Source: Bacillota bacterium
Lineage (GTDB): Bacteria; Bacillota; Clostridia; Lachnospirales; Lachnospiraceae
Assembly: GCA_023457255.1 (NCBI GenBank)
Contig: JAEWMB010000005.1
Coordinates: 1 to 32,453, forward strand
Length of the DNA stretch: 32,453 nucleotides
Direction of reading: 5' to 3'
The notes below the pieces were generated by a model that saw nothing but the letters and a program-made list of their open reading frames with translations, did no database searches and was not told the DNA's origin. The position numbers were made by a program, and so were the translations under genes. Shown here piece after piece: positions 25,556 through 32,453 of this stretch (its first letter is position 1; every line of letters starts with the position of its first letter).

Positions 25556-25584
25556 ATTATATCATAGGGATGAGATTTTCCCAA
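25556..25584 (-). promoter_or_regulatory. Sigma-A-type promoter of the serine recombinase
   Basis: On the minus strand TTGGGA (25579-25584) and TATAAT (25556-25561) are 17 bp apart, about 26-55 bp upstream of the ATG. Confidence 0.65.
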
Positions 25585-25589
25585 ATTTA

Positions 25590-25697
25590 TGGCTGGACTT
25601 ATGAATATAACTTTTGACGCTGCTGAAACCCTTATTTTACAGGGCACTCATTTCATATCCAGAAGTTTCAACTTTTGAAGATGAATTCATTTCCAGA
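25590..25697. other. Candidate res region between the metallopeptidase-like and recombinase genes
   Basis: This non-coding stretch holds several short inverted repeats (CCCT...AGGG near 25631-25645, TTCAA CTT TTGAA near 25668-25680) and repeated CCAGA/CTGGA motifs. Resolvase res sites usually lie directly upstream of the recombinase gene, so this is the likeliest place; I cannot define subsites. Confidence 0.3.
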
Positions 25698-25698
25698 C

Positions 25699-26460
25699 TT
25701 ATTTTATACCCATAAATGCTTGCGACATATCCTTCCCTATGTTTTTAAATCCTTCTAAGGATATAGGCCAACATGTTGAATTTTCCTTAATTATCTGCAT
25801 AATACGTTCAACAAATAGTTTTTCTTCTTCAGTTAAATTATCTGCTATATTCTCTGTTTTATGTGCTTCTTTCCATGCACAATGTGCAGCGATAGTATCA
25901 CATAATTCAATCTCATTGATTGTTTTGTTTTTATAGTCATGTATTCTTCTTTTTAACGTAAGACTACATTTTCTATCATTATATTCTGAGATTGCTTTAT
26001 ACCAAGAATAGTATTCTGAAAGAGTCTTAAACGCAAGTGATTTTTCAAAATCATATTCTCTTTGTAGTTTAACAAATTCATCAATTCCAATCTCTCGTAT
26101 TAATTCTAACCCCGTTTTTACATGCCATAATTCATGTGCCAAACTCCCTTTATAACATTGTAATTGTGAATCACATGTCATCAGTACACATATTTCTAAT
26201 TCATATTTGTTTTCTTTATTCTCTTTAAATAATAATGTACCTGGACTGAATTGGTATAACTTAAAATCAATCTTTACATCATCTAAACCCATCGCTTTTT
26301 TCATATCACGATATATTGTCATGTAATCTATTTGTGTTCCATAAGAATCTTCGCCATAATCGTCAATACCTTCTTCTAAGATTTCATCAAAAATATATTT
26401 ATATTTTTCTTTATTCTCTCTTTTATTACGAAATAAATTTTTTACAAATGAAAAGTACAT
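25699..26460 (-). CDS. HExxH metallopeptidase-like protein
   Basis: The start is the ATG at 26460, ten bases after a perfect AGGAGG; the open frame extends 9 codons further but without a ribosome site. The 253-residue protein has HELWH at 109-113 (LAHELWHVKTGLE), a zincin active site, with a possible third ligand glutamate at about 149 (LSEYYSWYKA). ImmA/IrrE-type peptidases of mobile elements have similar HExxH helices, but the flanking sequence does not match closely enough to assign it. It has no signal peptide or membrane helix, so it is cytoplasmic. In this setting cleavage of a repressor or antitoxin is plausible but inferred. Confidence 0.6.
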   Translation of the reverse strand: MYFSFVKNLFRNKRENKEKYKYIFDEILEEGIDDYGEDSYGTQIDYMTIYRDMKKAMGLDDVKIDFKLYQFSPGTLLFKENKENKYELEICVLMTCDSQLQCYKGSLAHELWHVKTGLELIREIGIDEFVKLQREYDFEKSLAFKTLSEYYSWYKAISEYNDRKCSLTLKRRIHDYKNKTINEIELCDTIAAHCAWKEAHKTENIADNLTEEEKLFVERIMQIIKENSTCWPISLEGFKNIGKDMSQAFMGIK

Positions 26461-26461
26461 T

Positions 26462-26649
26462 CTATTTTTTCCTCCTAAATAATCCATAACGCTGATTATC
26501 TACTTTTTTTTGATCTGTCTGTATTTTTGTACCTAAAACCATTGGAATTTGGTGGCTATCTAGAAACAATTCTTGATAATGCGACGCAAATAATGTTTTG
26601 TACTTATCTAAACATAGGTCTCAATGTCTTTCCTACTTTCATCATTCAT
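26462..26649 (-). pseudogene. Frameshifted small ORF coupled to the integrase-like fragment
   Basis: An ATG at 26647-26649 overlaps the stop of the integrase-like gene (ATGA). The frame gives MNDESRKDIETYV and stops at 26608. In the next frame, coding-like sequence continues (LDKYKTLFASHYQELFLD ... DNQRYGLFRRKK) to a stop at 26462, inside the ribosome site of the next gene. One base lost or gained would join the two into about 62 residues. It could be a small accessory gene or a decayed tail of the integrase. I recognise no family. Confidence 0.35.
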
Positions 26650-26999
26650 TGGATTTCTTTCCATTTTGCAAATCCTGTGTTTGTTGGTATCTCAAAATCC
26701 TTAGAAAACAAATGATTATTCCACTTATAAACTTGACTAAAAGCTGATATATAGCCTTTAATAGTTGAATCCTTAAAGCCTTTTCCCACTAAAAGCTCTA
26801 AAAGCTCATATATATGCTCTGTTTTTATTTCCTTTGTACGTGTAATCCCATATCTCCACTCCATATATACAGCAAGTCTTGCAAATTGGCTTTCGCTTCC
26901 GCCAGCTGTACGATGTCGGTCAAAATCGCACATAAGCGTATTTCCTATACCACCTTTGTAATAAACTTCTTCGAGTGCATCAAAATAATCCTTTTCCAT
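26646..26999 (-). CDS. Truncated tyrosine-recombinase-like protein (N-terminal SAM-like domain only)
   Basis: The 117-residue product looks like the N-terminal DNA-binding (core-binding, SAM-like) domain of a phage integrase: LARLAVYMEWRYGI-type helix (ARLAVYMEWRYGITRTKEIK), then LELLVGKGFKDSTIKGYISA, the typical helix preceding the catalytic part. The catalytic R-H-R-Y domain is absent. AAAGGTG lies seven bases upstream of the ATG. Either it is a remnant of an integrase or a DNA-binding accessory protein of an integrative element. The frame after it is disrupted, which favours a remnant. Confidence 0.55.
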   Translation of the reverse strand: MEKDYFDALEEVYYKGGIGNTLMCDFDRHRTAGGSESQFARLAVYMEWRYGITRTKEIKTEHIYELLELLVGKGFKDSTIKGYISAFSQVYKWNNHLFSKDFEIPTNTGFAKWKEIQ

Positions 27000-27083
27000 T
27001 TGTATTCACCTTTACATGGTTTTTATTTACATAAATATCAGTACTACCAATTTTAATCTCTAAACACAGCAATTTGAAATATA

Positions 27084-27668
27084 CTAAACTTCATCTAAAT
27101 TTACTGAGTCCTCACCTTTGTCATTCTTTTTTTCCATTTTTACGGTTTTACTAGTGATTTTTTTCTTCATTTTATTTAAACTGGGTACGGCCTTATCATT
27201 CCACCAACGCTTAATATAAGGAGTCGCTTTGTAAATTCCATAAACTGATACAGCTACAAGCAGCGCTCTTATAGCAAAAACAAGAACGTCATTATTGTCA
27301 TCTGTTGTATCTCCTTCTTCATTGCTGCAACTATCGCATTCAATTGTCGTACCTTCATCTTCCGTTTCCTTTATTTTTTGTTTTGCAATTGAAATTGCCT
27401 GTCGAATTTCTTTTTTTCTATCCTCAGTGATATCCAATTCATCTGTTATCCCATCATCCCAAGTTCTGGTAGTCCATGATCTATTGTACCAACTATATCC
27501 ACCATTACCTCGACTATGGTCTTGTTCCTCAGCATATTTTTTTCCTTTTTCGGTAACAGTATAATTTCCAGGCTCTCCATCCAAAAAACCCTCTTCTTTC
27601 AGAACAAAATTCATTTCCTGAGGTGTCAACCCAAATTCTTGTCCTAACACTCTTGCAGATTTTCTCAT
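27084..27668 (-). CDS. Winged-helix-like N-terminal domain with C-terminal membrane anchor
   Basis: The 194-residue protein begins with a region like those on phage antirepressor or KilA-C type proteins: ARVLGQEFGLTPQEMNFVLK (5-24), then GFLDGEPGNYTVTEKGKKYA (27-46), a winged-helix-like arrangement. A Trp/Tyr/Gly-rich linker (about 55-70), a Glu/Lys-rich helix and a Cys pair (C111, C114) follow. One membrane helix is at about 128-150 (VLVFAIRALLVAVSVYGIYK), and the tail is lysine-rich and presumably cytoplasmic. It lies 60 bp downstream of the PLD gene in the same direction. A membrane-tethered sensor or effector partner of the PLD protein is possible; no named family is recognised. Confidence 0.5.
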   Translation of the reverse strand: MRKSARVLGQEFGLTPQEMNFVLKEEGFLDGEPGNYTVTEKGKKYAEEQDHSRGNGGYSWYNRSWTTRTWDDGITDELDITEDRKKEIRQAISIAKQKIKETEDEGTTIECDSCSNEEGDTTDDNNDVLVFAIRALLVAVSVYGIYKATPYIKRWWNDKAVPSLNKMKKKITSKTVKMEKKNDKGEDSVNLDEV

Positions 27669-27728
27669 ATTCCTTTATTTCTCCTATAGATATATTTATA
27701 TTGAGTCATTCTAAAATTGTAATTTATA

Positions 27729-28487
27729 TTATCGTAATCTATGATGCTCCACATACATTCTCATAAATTCGTCAGCAAACTTTTTTACAAATTCTCTGTC
27801 TATAGCCGTCACCCAAGTTTCCCCATTATAATTCGCAGAAGCTGTCCAGTTATAAGAGCCATGCATTACATAATCCATGTCTATTATGCAAAACTTGTCA
27901 TGCATTCTATTATTTCCGTAGTATCCTGAACGTGGAATTACAACAGTGTCAAAGTCTCTATTCAACTTTGGTATCAAAGCTTGGTTAGAATCTTCATCAG
28001 AAATAATAACTCGAATTATCACTCCTACATCTTTTTTGAGCAACATTTCACGATAAAATGACTCATTCGTAAATCAATCCACAGCAACCCATATCAGGTA
28101 TTTTGCATCTCGAATACCTTGAATAATGGTATCTTGTATTTCATCAAAAATCACATCATTCTGAATGAGTTCATCTACACTTGATGAAATAATTCGTGGC
28201 CTTATCGACACTTCATCTAAAGCAAAATCATCAGTTTCTTCATACACATAGGTAAAAAGGTCTTTGATTTCCTTTTCATGCTCATTTGCTGTATCAATCA
28301 ATGGAACAGGCACTCTTAACTCTATATTTTCCCAATGTTGACCAGGCCTAACGGCGAAGGACCATTGCGAAAGACTATTAACTGTACTCCTGCTTAGAAT
28401 TGGCAATAATATAGGTTTAAGTGTTTTGTACTTGCTGTCAAACCGTAATGTATTAATTAACGTTTCCATAAAAACAGATTCATTCAT
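27729..28487 (-). pseudogene. PLD-superfamily nuclease split by an in-frame TGA
   Basis: Two parts in the same frame (28487-28074 and 28073-27729) form one 252-residue protein apart from a TGA at 28074-28076. The stretch before it ends AKYLIWVAVD and the stretch after starts FTNESFYREMLLKKDVGV; PLD proteins usually have Trp between these (…VAxxWFT…), so TGG has become TGA. The C-terminal part carries a single HKD motif, MHDKFCIIDMDYVMHGSYNW, the form seen in single-motif PLD nucleases of the Nuc type, which work as dimers. The N-terminal 115 residues are a separate domain I cannot name. GGAGG lies seven bases before the ATG. It may be a recent nonsense mutation; recoding or a base-call error must be excluded. 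Confidence 0.8.
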
Positions 28488-28602
28488 TTTGACGCCTCCA
28501 ATCCAAAATGTTGTCTTTCAATTCCATTCAACTACTCTGTTACCACCCATTCTACATCTTGTCCAATCTTTTGGGTTTATGTCAGAGCTTCTGATAACTC
28601 TC

Positions 28603-29328
28603 CTATATGTGTAGTATAGAAAAATGTTTCTTCCAATTAGTCTTCATCATATAATCTATTGCTATATTTATTCTATTAACGTGTTCTTGTTGTAAGATAA
28701 AAAAATAATCGCGTGTTGTTCCACGAGTAAACTTTAATCCCTTCCAGACTGCATCAGAAAGTTCATCTCGCTGCCTTAAAGCTTGAAATCTTTTAAGATA
28801 GATATCTTCCTTTTCTCGACATCGATGATTGTAAAAAACAACACTCTTTCCTGATAGAAAATATGGTGTTATCTCTTCTGGTAATATGTATTTATCACTC
28901 TTCTTAGATTTTTCCGAAACACTTTTAACAATTAATCCATTGTCTGGATCACAAAAGATTATGTCAGAACCTGATAATATCTCTAAGGAATTCTTATGCC
29001 ATTTTAATCTATCAAAAGTATGATCGCTACCTGGCTTAAGAATCTCCGAATAATAAGTTGCATTTATAAGCAAATCAGCCTTTTCAAGCGAACTAACATT
29101 ACGCTCTCCCCTAATTATCATACCTAGAGCATCTTTTAGCTCATCATCACAAGTCTTAAAGGCTATATCATTGAGATATCCAATATGTTTTCCATCCTCT
29201 TTTAAATTTTCTTCTGGCTTGTATGTAAGATACCAATTTACTCCTATTTTCAAACCAGAATCAGCTATTATACGTAGCATACCAAGTTTACCAAAATCGC
29301 CCACATCACCTGCATATCTATCTTGCAT
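28603..29328 (-). CDS. DPDNG-motif accessory protein, possibly methyltransferase-like
   Basis: The 241-residue protein starts MQDRYAGDVGDFGKLGMLR, a sharp N-terminal signature I have seen in accessory-region proteins of unknown role. The middle contains DIIFCDPDNGL (about 130-140), then KYILPEEITPYFLSGKSVVF and YNHRCREKE. The DPDN site resembles motif IV (DPPY-like) of Rossmann-fold methyltransferases, but no glycine-rich SAM loop is visible, so activity cannot be claimed. GGAG precedes the ATG with 6-base spacing. It lies between the HEPN-like and PLD genes in one direction. Confidence 0.5.
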   Translation of the reverse strand: MQDRYAGDVGDFGKLGMLRIIADSGLKIGVNWYLTYKPEENLKEDGKHIGYLNDIAFKTCDDELKDALGMIIRGERNVSSLEKADLLINATYYSEILKPGSDHTFDRLKWHKNSLEILSGSDIIFCDPDNGLIVKSVSEKSKKSDKYILPEEITPYFLSGKSVVFYNHRCREKEDIYLKRFQALRQRDELSDAVWKGLKFTRGTTRDYFFILQQEHVNRINIAIDYMMKTNWKKHFSILHI

Positions 29329-29424
29329 TTTTTACTCCTTTTCTAAAATAATATAAATATAGTGATAGTTCCGCTCGCTTTTACGTATGGTTTTAAATTT
29401 AAAAGCTTTGGCCTTGAATTTTCA

Positions 29425-30723
29425 TCATGCCATACCTCCGCAATCTAAATATTGAAGAGCAACAGAAATCAAGGATAAACAACGTTTGTAAAAATAGTCA
29501 TAGTGCCTTTTATCATCTATTTCTATCTTTGTTATCTCATGATGACGAATTCTAAAGTTATTGCCGATTGCTGTAAGTTCAAGAAATTCTTTTTCAAACA
29601 ACTCAATATAGGGGTTTTTGTTGCTACTCATATTATTGATAATTTTATTCGTAGATTTTTTCTTATCTAAAGATGGAGAGTAGTATGTTTTTAATCTTTC
29701 AAAAGCATCCCAGAGTTTTTCAACTGCAATTTTCAAATTACCTTCGTCATAATATTTAGTCGATTCTTGAAGCAATTCTTTAAGACCTGCCTCTTGAATT
29801 TGCGCCAATATTTCACTTTTAATTTGATTATAGTAAATGTTTGTTATTATTCCATTTTCTAATTTCAACTCAATTTCATTCAATTTTAATATAGCGTTGA
29901 TTTGCAATTCAAAATCTGTAGAACGGTTATACTTTTCGAAAATTTCTATTGTATCAATCACGCAATAAGGTGAACTGCGATATATAAAATCCTGTAAACT
30001 ATTAGTTTCTATGTATTGTTTTTGGTCATTATAGCATTTTGGGGTATAAAACTGCCGTATATCATTAAAAACTTCTTCACTTGTTGAAATATTATACTGC
30101 CATCCTGTCTCATTTGTTTTTTGATAGATCTCATTGTATCTTTCTAAAAGTTTATAAATTTGATTTCTCGCACTACGTTTTATCGATAATTCTATTTTTT
30201 TCTCTTTTATTACTTTTGCATTCCGTTGAGAATAAGGAATAAATATCTTGCTTTCTTCTGGCTGATATATTCTCCATCCATAAACATCACGATTGGATAC
30301 TTTATCAGCTACATACAGTTCATACCCATCATTTCTCAATAATTCGTTTATTTCATTAAGGAATTCTTTCCAATACCCTCTTTCTAATCTCACTGCTGGA
30401 TGAAAAATTTCGCAAATAAATTTTAAATATATTTCATCACTTCCATTTTTAAGTTGAAATCGCTTATCTTCAAAAACCCAACAAAATGAATAATCATCAT
30501 TGTTTATAGTATGTTGCCAGATGTCACCTTCAGCATCCATAAACCTCGAATCTGAACTAGGCATACTTTTTAAATCATATAATCTTTTAAGAAATTCAAT
30601 TTCTTCTATCCGTCCGAAATATAAGTATGTAATCTTTTTAGTTTCGAAGAAATCGTCTATATCAATTCCATTACAAAGTAAATCAAGAATATCTCGTTTT
30701 GTTATCTCGCTAATTCGATTCAC
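29425..30723 (-). CDS. Large accessory protein with a HEPN-like C-terminal domain
   Basis: The 432-residue protein starts at a GTG (30721-30723) eight bases after AAAGGAAA. The N-terminal 250 residues are not recognised; they include AERKRRSARNQ-type basic helices and a DRDVYGWRIYQ-like strand. The C-terminal 170 residues resemble the family that ends many abortive-infection-type proteins: KIAVEKLWDAFERLKTYY and, near the end, NNFRIRHHEITK followed by a hydrophobic helix (CLSLISVALQYL). Arg/His pairs in such helices form the RNase site in HEPN domains, though the spacing here is not the standard Rx4-6H. An RNA-targeting defence or toxin role is inferred. Confidence 0.5.
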   Translation of the reverse strand: MNRISEITKRDILDLLCNGIDIDDFFETKKITYLYFGRIEEIEFLKRLYDLKSMPSSDSRFMDAEGDIWQHTINNDDYSFCWVFEDKRFQLKNGSDEIYLKFICEIFHPAVRLERGYWKEFLNEINELLRNDGYELYVADKVSNRDVYGWRIYQPEESKIFIPYSQRNAKVIKEKKIELSIKRSARNQIYKLLERYNEIYQKTNETGWQYNISTSEEVFNDIRQFYTPKCYNDQKQYIETNSLQDFIYRSSPYCVIDTIEIFEKYNRSTDFELQINAILKLNEIELKLENGIITNIYYNQIKSEILAQIQEAGLKELLQESTKYYDEGNLKIAVEKLWDAFERLKTYYSPSLDKKKSTNKIINNMSSNKNPYIELFEKEFLELTAIGNNFRIRHHEITKIEIDDKRHYDYFYKRCLSLISVALQYLDCGGMA

Positions 30724-30971
30724 AATTAAAATTTCCTTTCATGAGTACCTCATTAAAGCTAGCTAATGTTATGCTGGTTCTACATAATTCTAGGTTCTTT
30801 ATATTAATCTCATAATATCATACACTAATCGCAATGTTGTCCAAAGCGATCTTCGACTAATATTAATAACTTTGTAAACAGATATTTTTGTTCTAGCTAT
30901 GTGTCGTGTAAATAATTTGGCTGATTATCATTTCACAAACCTAGGGAATACGAGCTTTTACTTTTAAAGAC
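30724..30971. other. Intergenic region upstream of the HEPN-like gene
   Basis: About 250 AT-rich bases. A weak minus-strand promoter-like pair (TTGGAC, 16 bp, TATGAT, near 30817-30844) may drive the HEPN-like gene. I see no terminator, RNA gene or repeat. Confidence 0.3.
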
Positions 30972-32279
30972 TCAGCTTTTATTTCGCCAATCATCTAGCC
31001 AATTGACAAGCATTTTCCCAATTCCCAGATGTTTAGTAATACCCTCAAAATCTTTATTGCTTGGATGAGCAAAATTGATGACTAAATTTGTATTACTTTT
31101 AAGTTCATCAGCAACATGTTCTGTAGCAGACGGGTCACCATGAGACTCATAAACACCAATTTCAGTATCATTAAAACGAGTTAAAGCTTCACCACACATT
31201 TGTTCTCCACATATTTTACTATACGAAAAACCTTTACTTTTAATGTAGTTCATGAATTCATTATATTCATTATCATTTTTATATAGGGGTATTACTCGCA
31301 TGAGCATTATCTTTGCCTCTCCTGAATAATTACCACACCAATGGGTAAAAACAAATTCAAATATAAGATAACGAAAACTGTCTTCTATGTAATAGGGATT
31401 TACAAAAAACTCTGGCGGTATTATATGTGTTCTTCCTTCATCGATGCTTTCAACTGGACTGGAAGACAAAAGAATATCTTTATAGTATAGTAAAACATTT
31501 TGACTATTCGAAAAACCCGTATGGTAGCTTACATTACAAAACGCAAACAAATAGTAAAATTGAGAGCCTAAAGCATCATCGTTGATATCATTTGGACTAT
31601 TTTGAATCTCACTATCGTCCTCATCGGAGTCACTTTTAAAATGAATAGTATAATCTGGATCAAGTTTATAATAGAAAAAATAGCGATTGATTCCAAACTT
31701 ATCTTTCTCTCCATCAACCCTCTCCCAGTTGTCCAAATCTGCTAAATAAAATTTGGCCCGTTGGGAAGGATTATATAGCAATCCCAAACGCCGTCTCCAT
31801 AAAATTTCTGTATCGAATACATCCGCTGTAGAAATTTTGGGAGTGTTAGTATCGCCTTTACGTGTGTAAATGTTACCTTGAAATATTGGATTTCCCTGAT
31901 TTTTATAATCCTCCAATAAATAAAATGGAGTATTATTACTTTGTTTAATGATTATAACATCAATTTCTTTATCTGATATTAATACCTGTTTTACATATAC
32001 TTCGGGAATATAACCACCAGCCCATTTTGGCTTTTGACGAAGTAAATCAATAACATTTTGTTGATTTTTTCGATTCTCAGAATCAACACCAAGAACATCG
32101 TAAGTTTTATCTTTAATTCCTATTATTATATAGCAGTCTCGATTGGCAGGGCTATTTGCCATACATATAATATCATGAATTAAATCAGCATTAGTACAAT
32201 GCCATTGTTGCTTAAAATCCCAGTACACCCCCTCTGTATGACGCTCTATTAATTCTAGTAACTCGCATTCTAAGTCCAA
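30972..32279 (-). CDS. AlbA_2 (Schlafen-like) domain protein
   Basis: The 435-residue product starts at a TTG (32277-32279) seven bases after GGGAG. The N-terminal 130 residues fit the AlbA_2 domain (PF04326 type): EGVYWDFKQQW at about 16-26, ADLIHDIICMANSPANRDCY at about 31-50 followed by IIIGIKD, and later EIDVIIIKQSNNTPFYL and YTRKGDTNTP. In other bacteria this domain occurs in transcription-factor-like and defence-associated nucleases. The remaining 300 residues are a family-specific region ending EGITKHLGIGKMLVNWLDDW that I cannot name. It lies upstream of the HEPN-like gene and 50 bp downstream of the partial gene at the window edge. Confidence 0.7.
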   Translation of the reverse strand: MDLECELLELIERHTEGVYWDFKQQWHCTNADLIHDIICMANSPANRDCYIIIGIKDKTYDVLGVDSENRKNQQNVIDLLRQKPKWAGGYIPEVYVKQVLISDKEIDVIIIKQSNNTPFYLLEDYKNQGNPIFQGNIYTRKGDTNTPKISTADVFDTEILWRRRLGLLYNPSQRAKFYLADLDNWERVDGEKDKFGINRYFFYYKLDPDYTIHFKSDSDEDDSEIQNSPNDINDDALGSQFYYLFAFCNVSYHTGFSNSQNVLLYYKDILLSSSPVESIDEGRTHIIPPEFFVNPYYIEDSFRYLIFEFVFTHWCGNYSGEAKIMLMRVIPLYKNDNEYNEFMNYIKSKGFSYSKICGEQMCGEALTRFNDTEIGVYESHGDPSATEHVADELKSNTNLVINFAHPSNKDFEGITKHLGIGKMLVNWLDDWRNKS

Positions 32280-32328
32280 GTCGTTACTCCCTTTCTAAAT
32301 TTATAAATATAATGAAGTTATACTTAAA

Positions 32329-32453
32329 TTACAATCTACCAATTCCATTACGAACCCAACTATTAGCTGTCTTTTGTAAATCTTCAAACAGTTCAAGATG
32401 CTCTCTAAAATTCGTATCATTTAAGCATCTTCTTTTTTCTGTCAATGTAATTA
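32329..32453 (-). CDS. C-terminus of an unidentified protein, cut by the window edge
   Basis: A minus-strand frame enters from the right edge and ends with TAA at 32329-32331. The 41 visible codons read ...LTEKRRCLNDTNFREHLELF and ...ANSWVRNGIGRL at the end. It has no start here. It precedes the AlbA_2 gene by 50 bp in the same direction, so it is probably its operon partner. No family can be named from the tail. Confidence 0.5.
   Translation of the reverse strand, partial: ITLTEKRRCLNDTNFREHLELFEDLQKTANSWVRNGIGRL

Noticed and set aside
1..32453. CRISPR array, tRNA or rRNA genes
   Set aside because: I saw no regularly spaced repeats and no tRNA- or rRNA-like sequence on either strand by eye; no covariance search was possible.

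Overview
The window looks like a low-GC, spore-forming member of the Firmicutes, most likely Lachnospiraceae (a Lachnoclostridium or Clostridium phytofermentans type). The reasons are AT-rich codon use, AGGAGG-type ribosome sites, the dnaX / ybaB / recR cluster, a YyaC-type spore protease, and lineage-typical families (DUF5711, DUF6382-FHA, DUF5702). This is read from the sequence only; no search was run.

Region 1 (1-13500) is ordinary core chromosome, nearly all on the minus strand. In transcription order (right to left) it holds glpK with a structured leader, a rhomboid protease, a flavodoxin-SCP2 fusion, a small conserved protein, an M15 lipoprotein, dnaX, ybaB/ebfC, recR, a coiled-coil membrane protein, a LysM membrane protein, a DUF5711 protein and the first codons of another gene. 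yyaC is the only plus-strand gene here. It converges on the coiled-coil gene across a bidirectional terminator.

Region 2 (13501-23188) is one minus-strand tad (type IVb pilus / tight-adherence) locus. In transcription order: cpaF (3' end only), tadB, a membrane protein of unknown role, a tadC-like gene, a Flp-type pilin, a large DUF5702 protein, a TadE-like pseudopilin with a cysteine-rich tail, a prepilin peptidase, a short TadE-like pseudopilin and a DUF6382-FHA protein. A 112-bp inverted-repeat element sits inside the locus.

Region 3 (23189-32453, running off the window) is an accessory segment that begins inside cpaF and removes or displaces its 5' part. It has paired direct repeats at its edge, a TnpC-like (DUF6262) gene without its usual recombinase partners, a small serine recombinase, a truncated tyrosine-recombinase-like gene, and a minus-strand run of defence-like genes. 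These are an AlbA_2/Schlafen-like protein, a protein with a HEPN-like C-terminus, a DPDNG-motif protein, a PLD nuclease split by one in-frame TGA, a winged-helix-like protein with a membrane anchor, and an HExxH metallopeptidase-like protein.

The most interesting unit is a PBECR4-like (BECR-fold nuclease) gene. It has a strong promoter, a roughly 200-nt hairpin-rich leader and an intrinsic terminator ending just before the start codon. That is the layout of an RNA-gated toxin, but no protein antitoxin is visible next to it.
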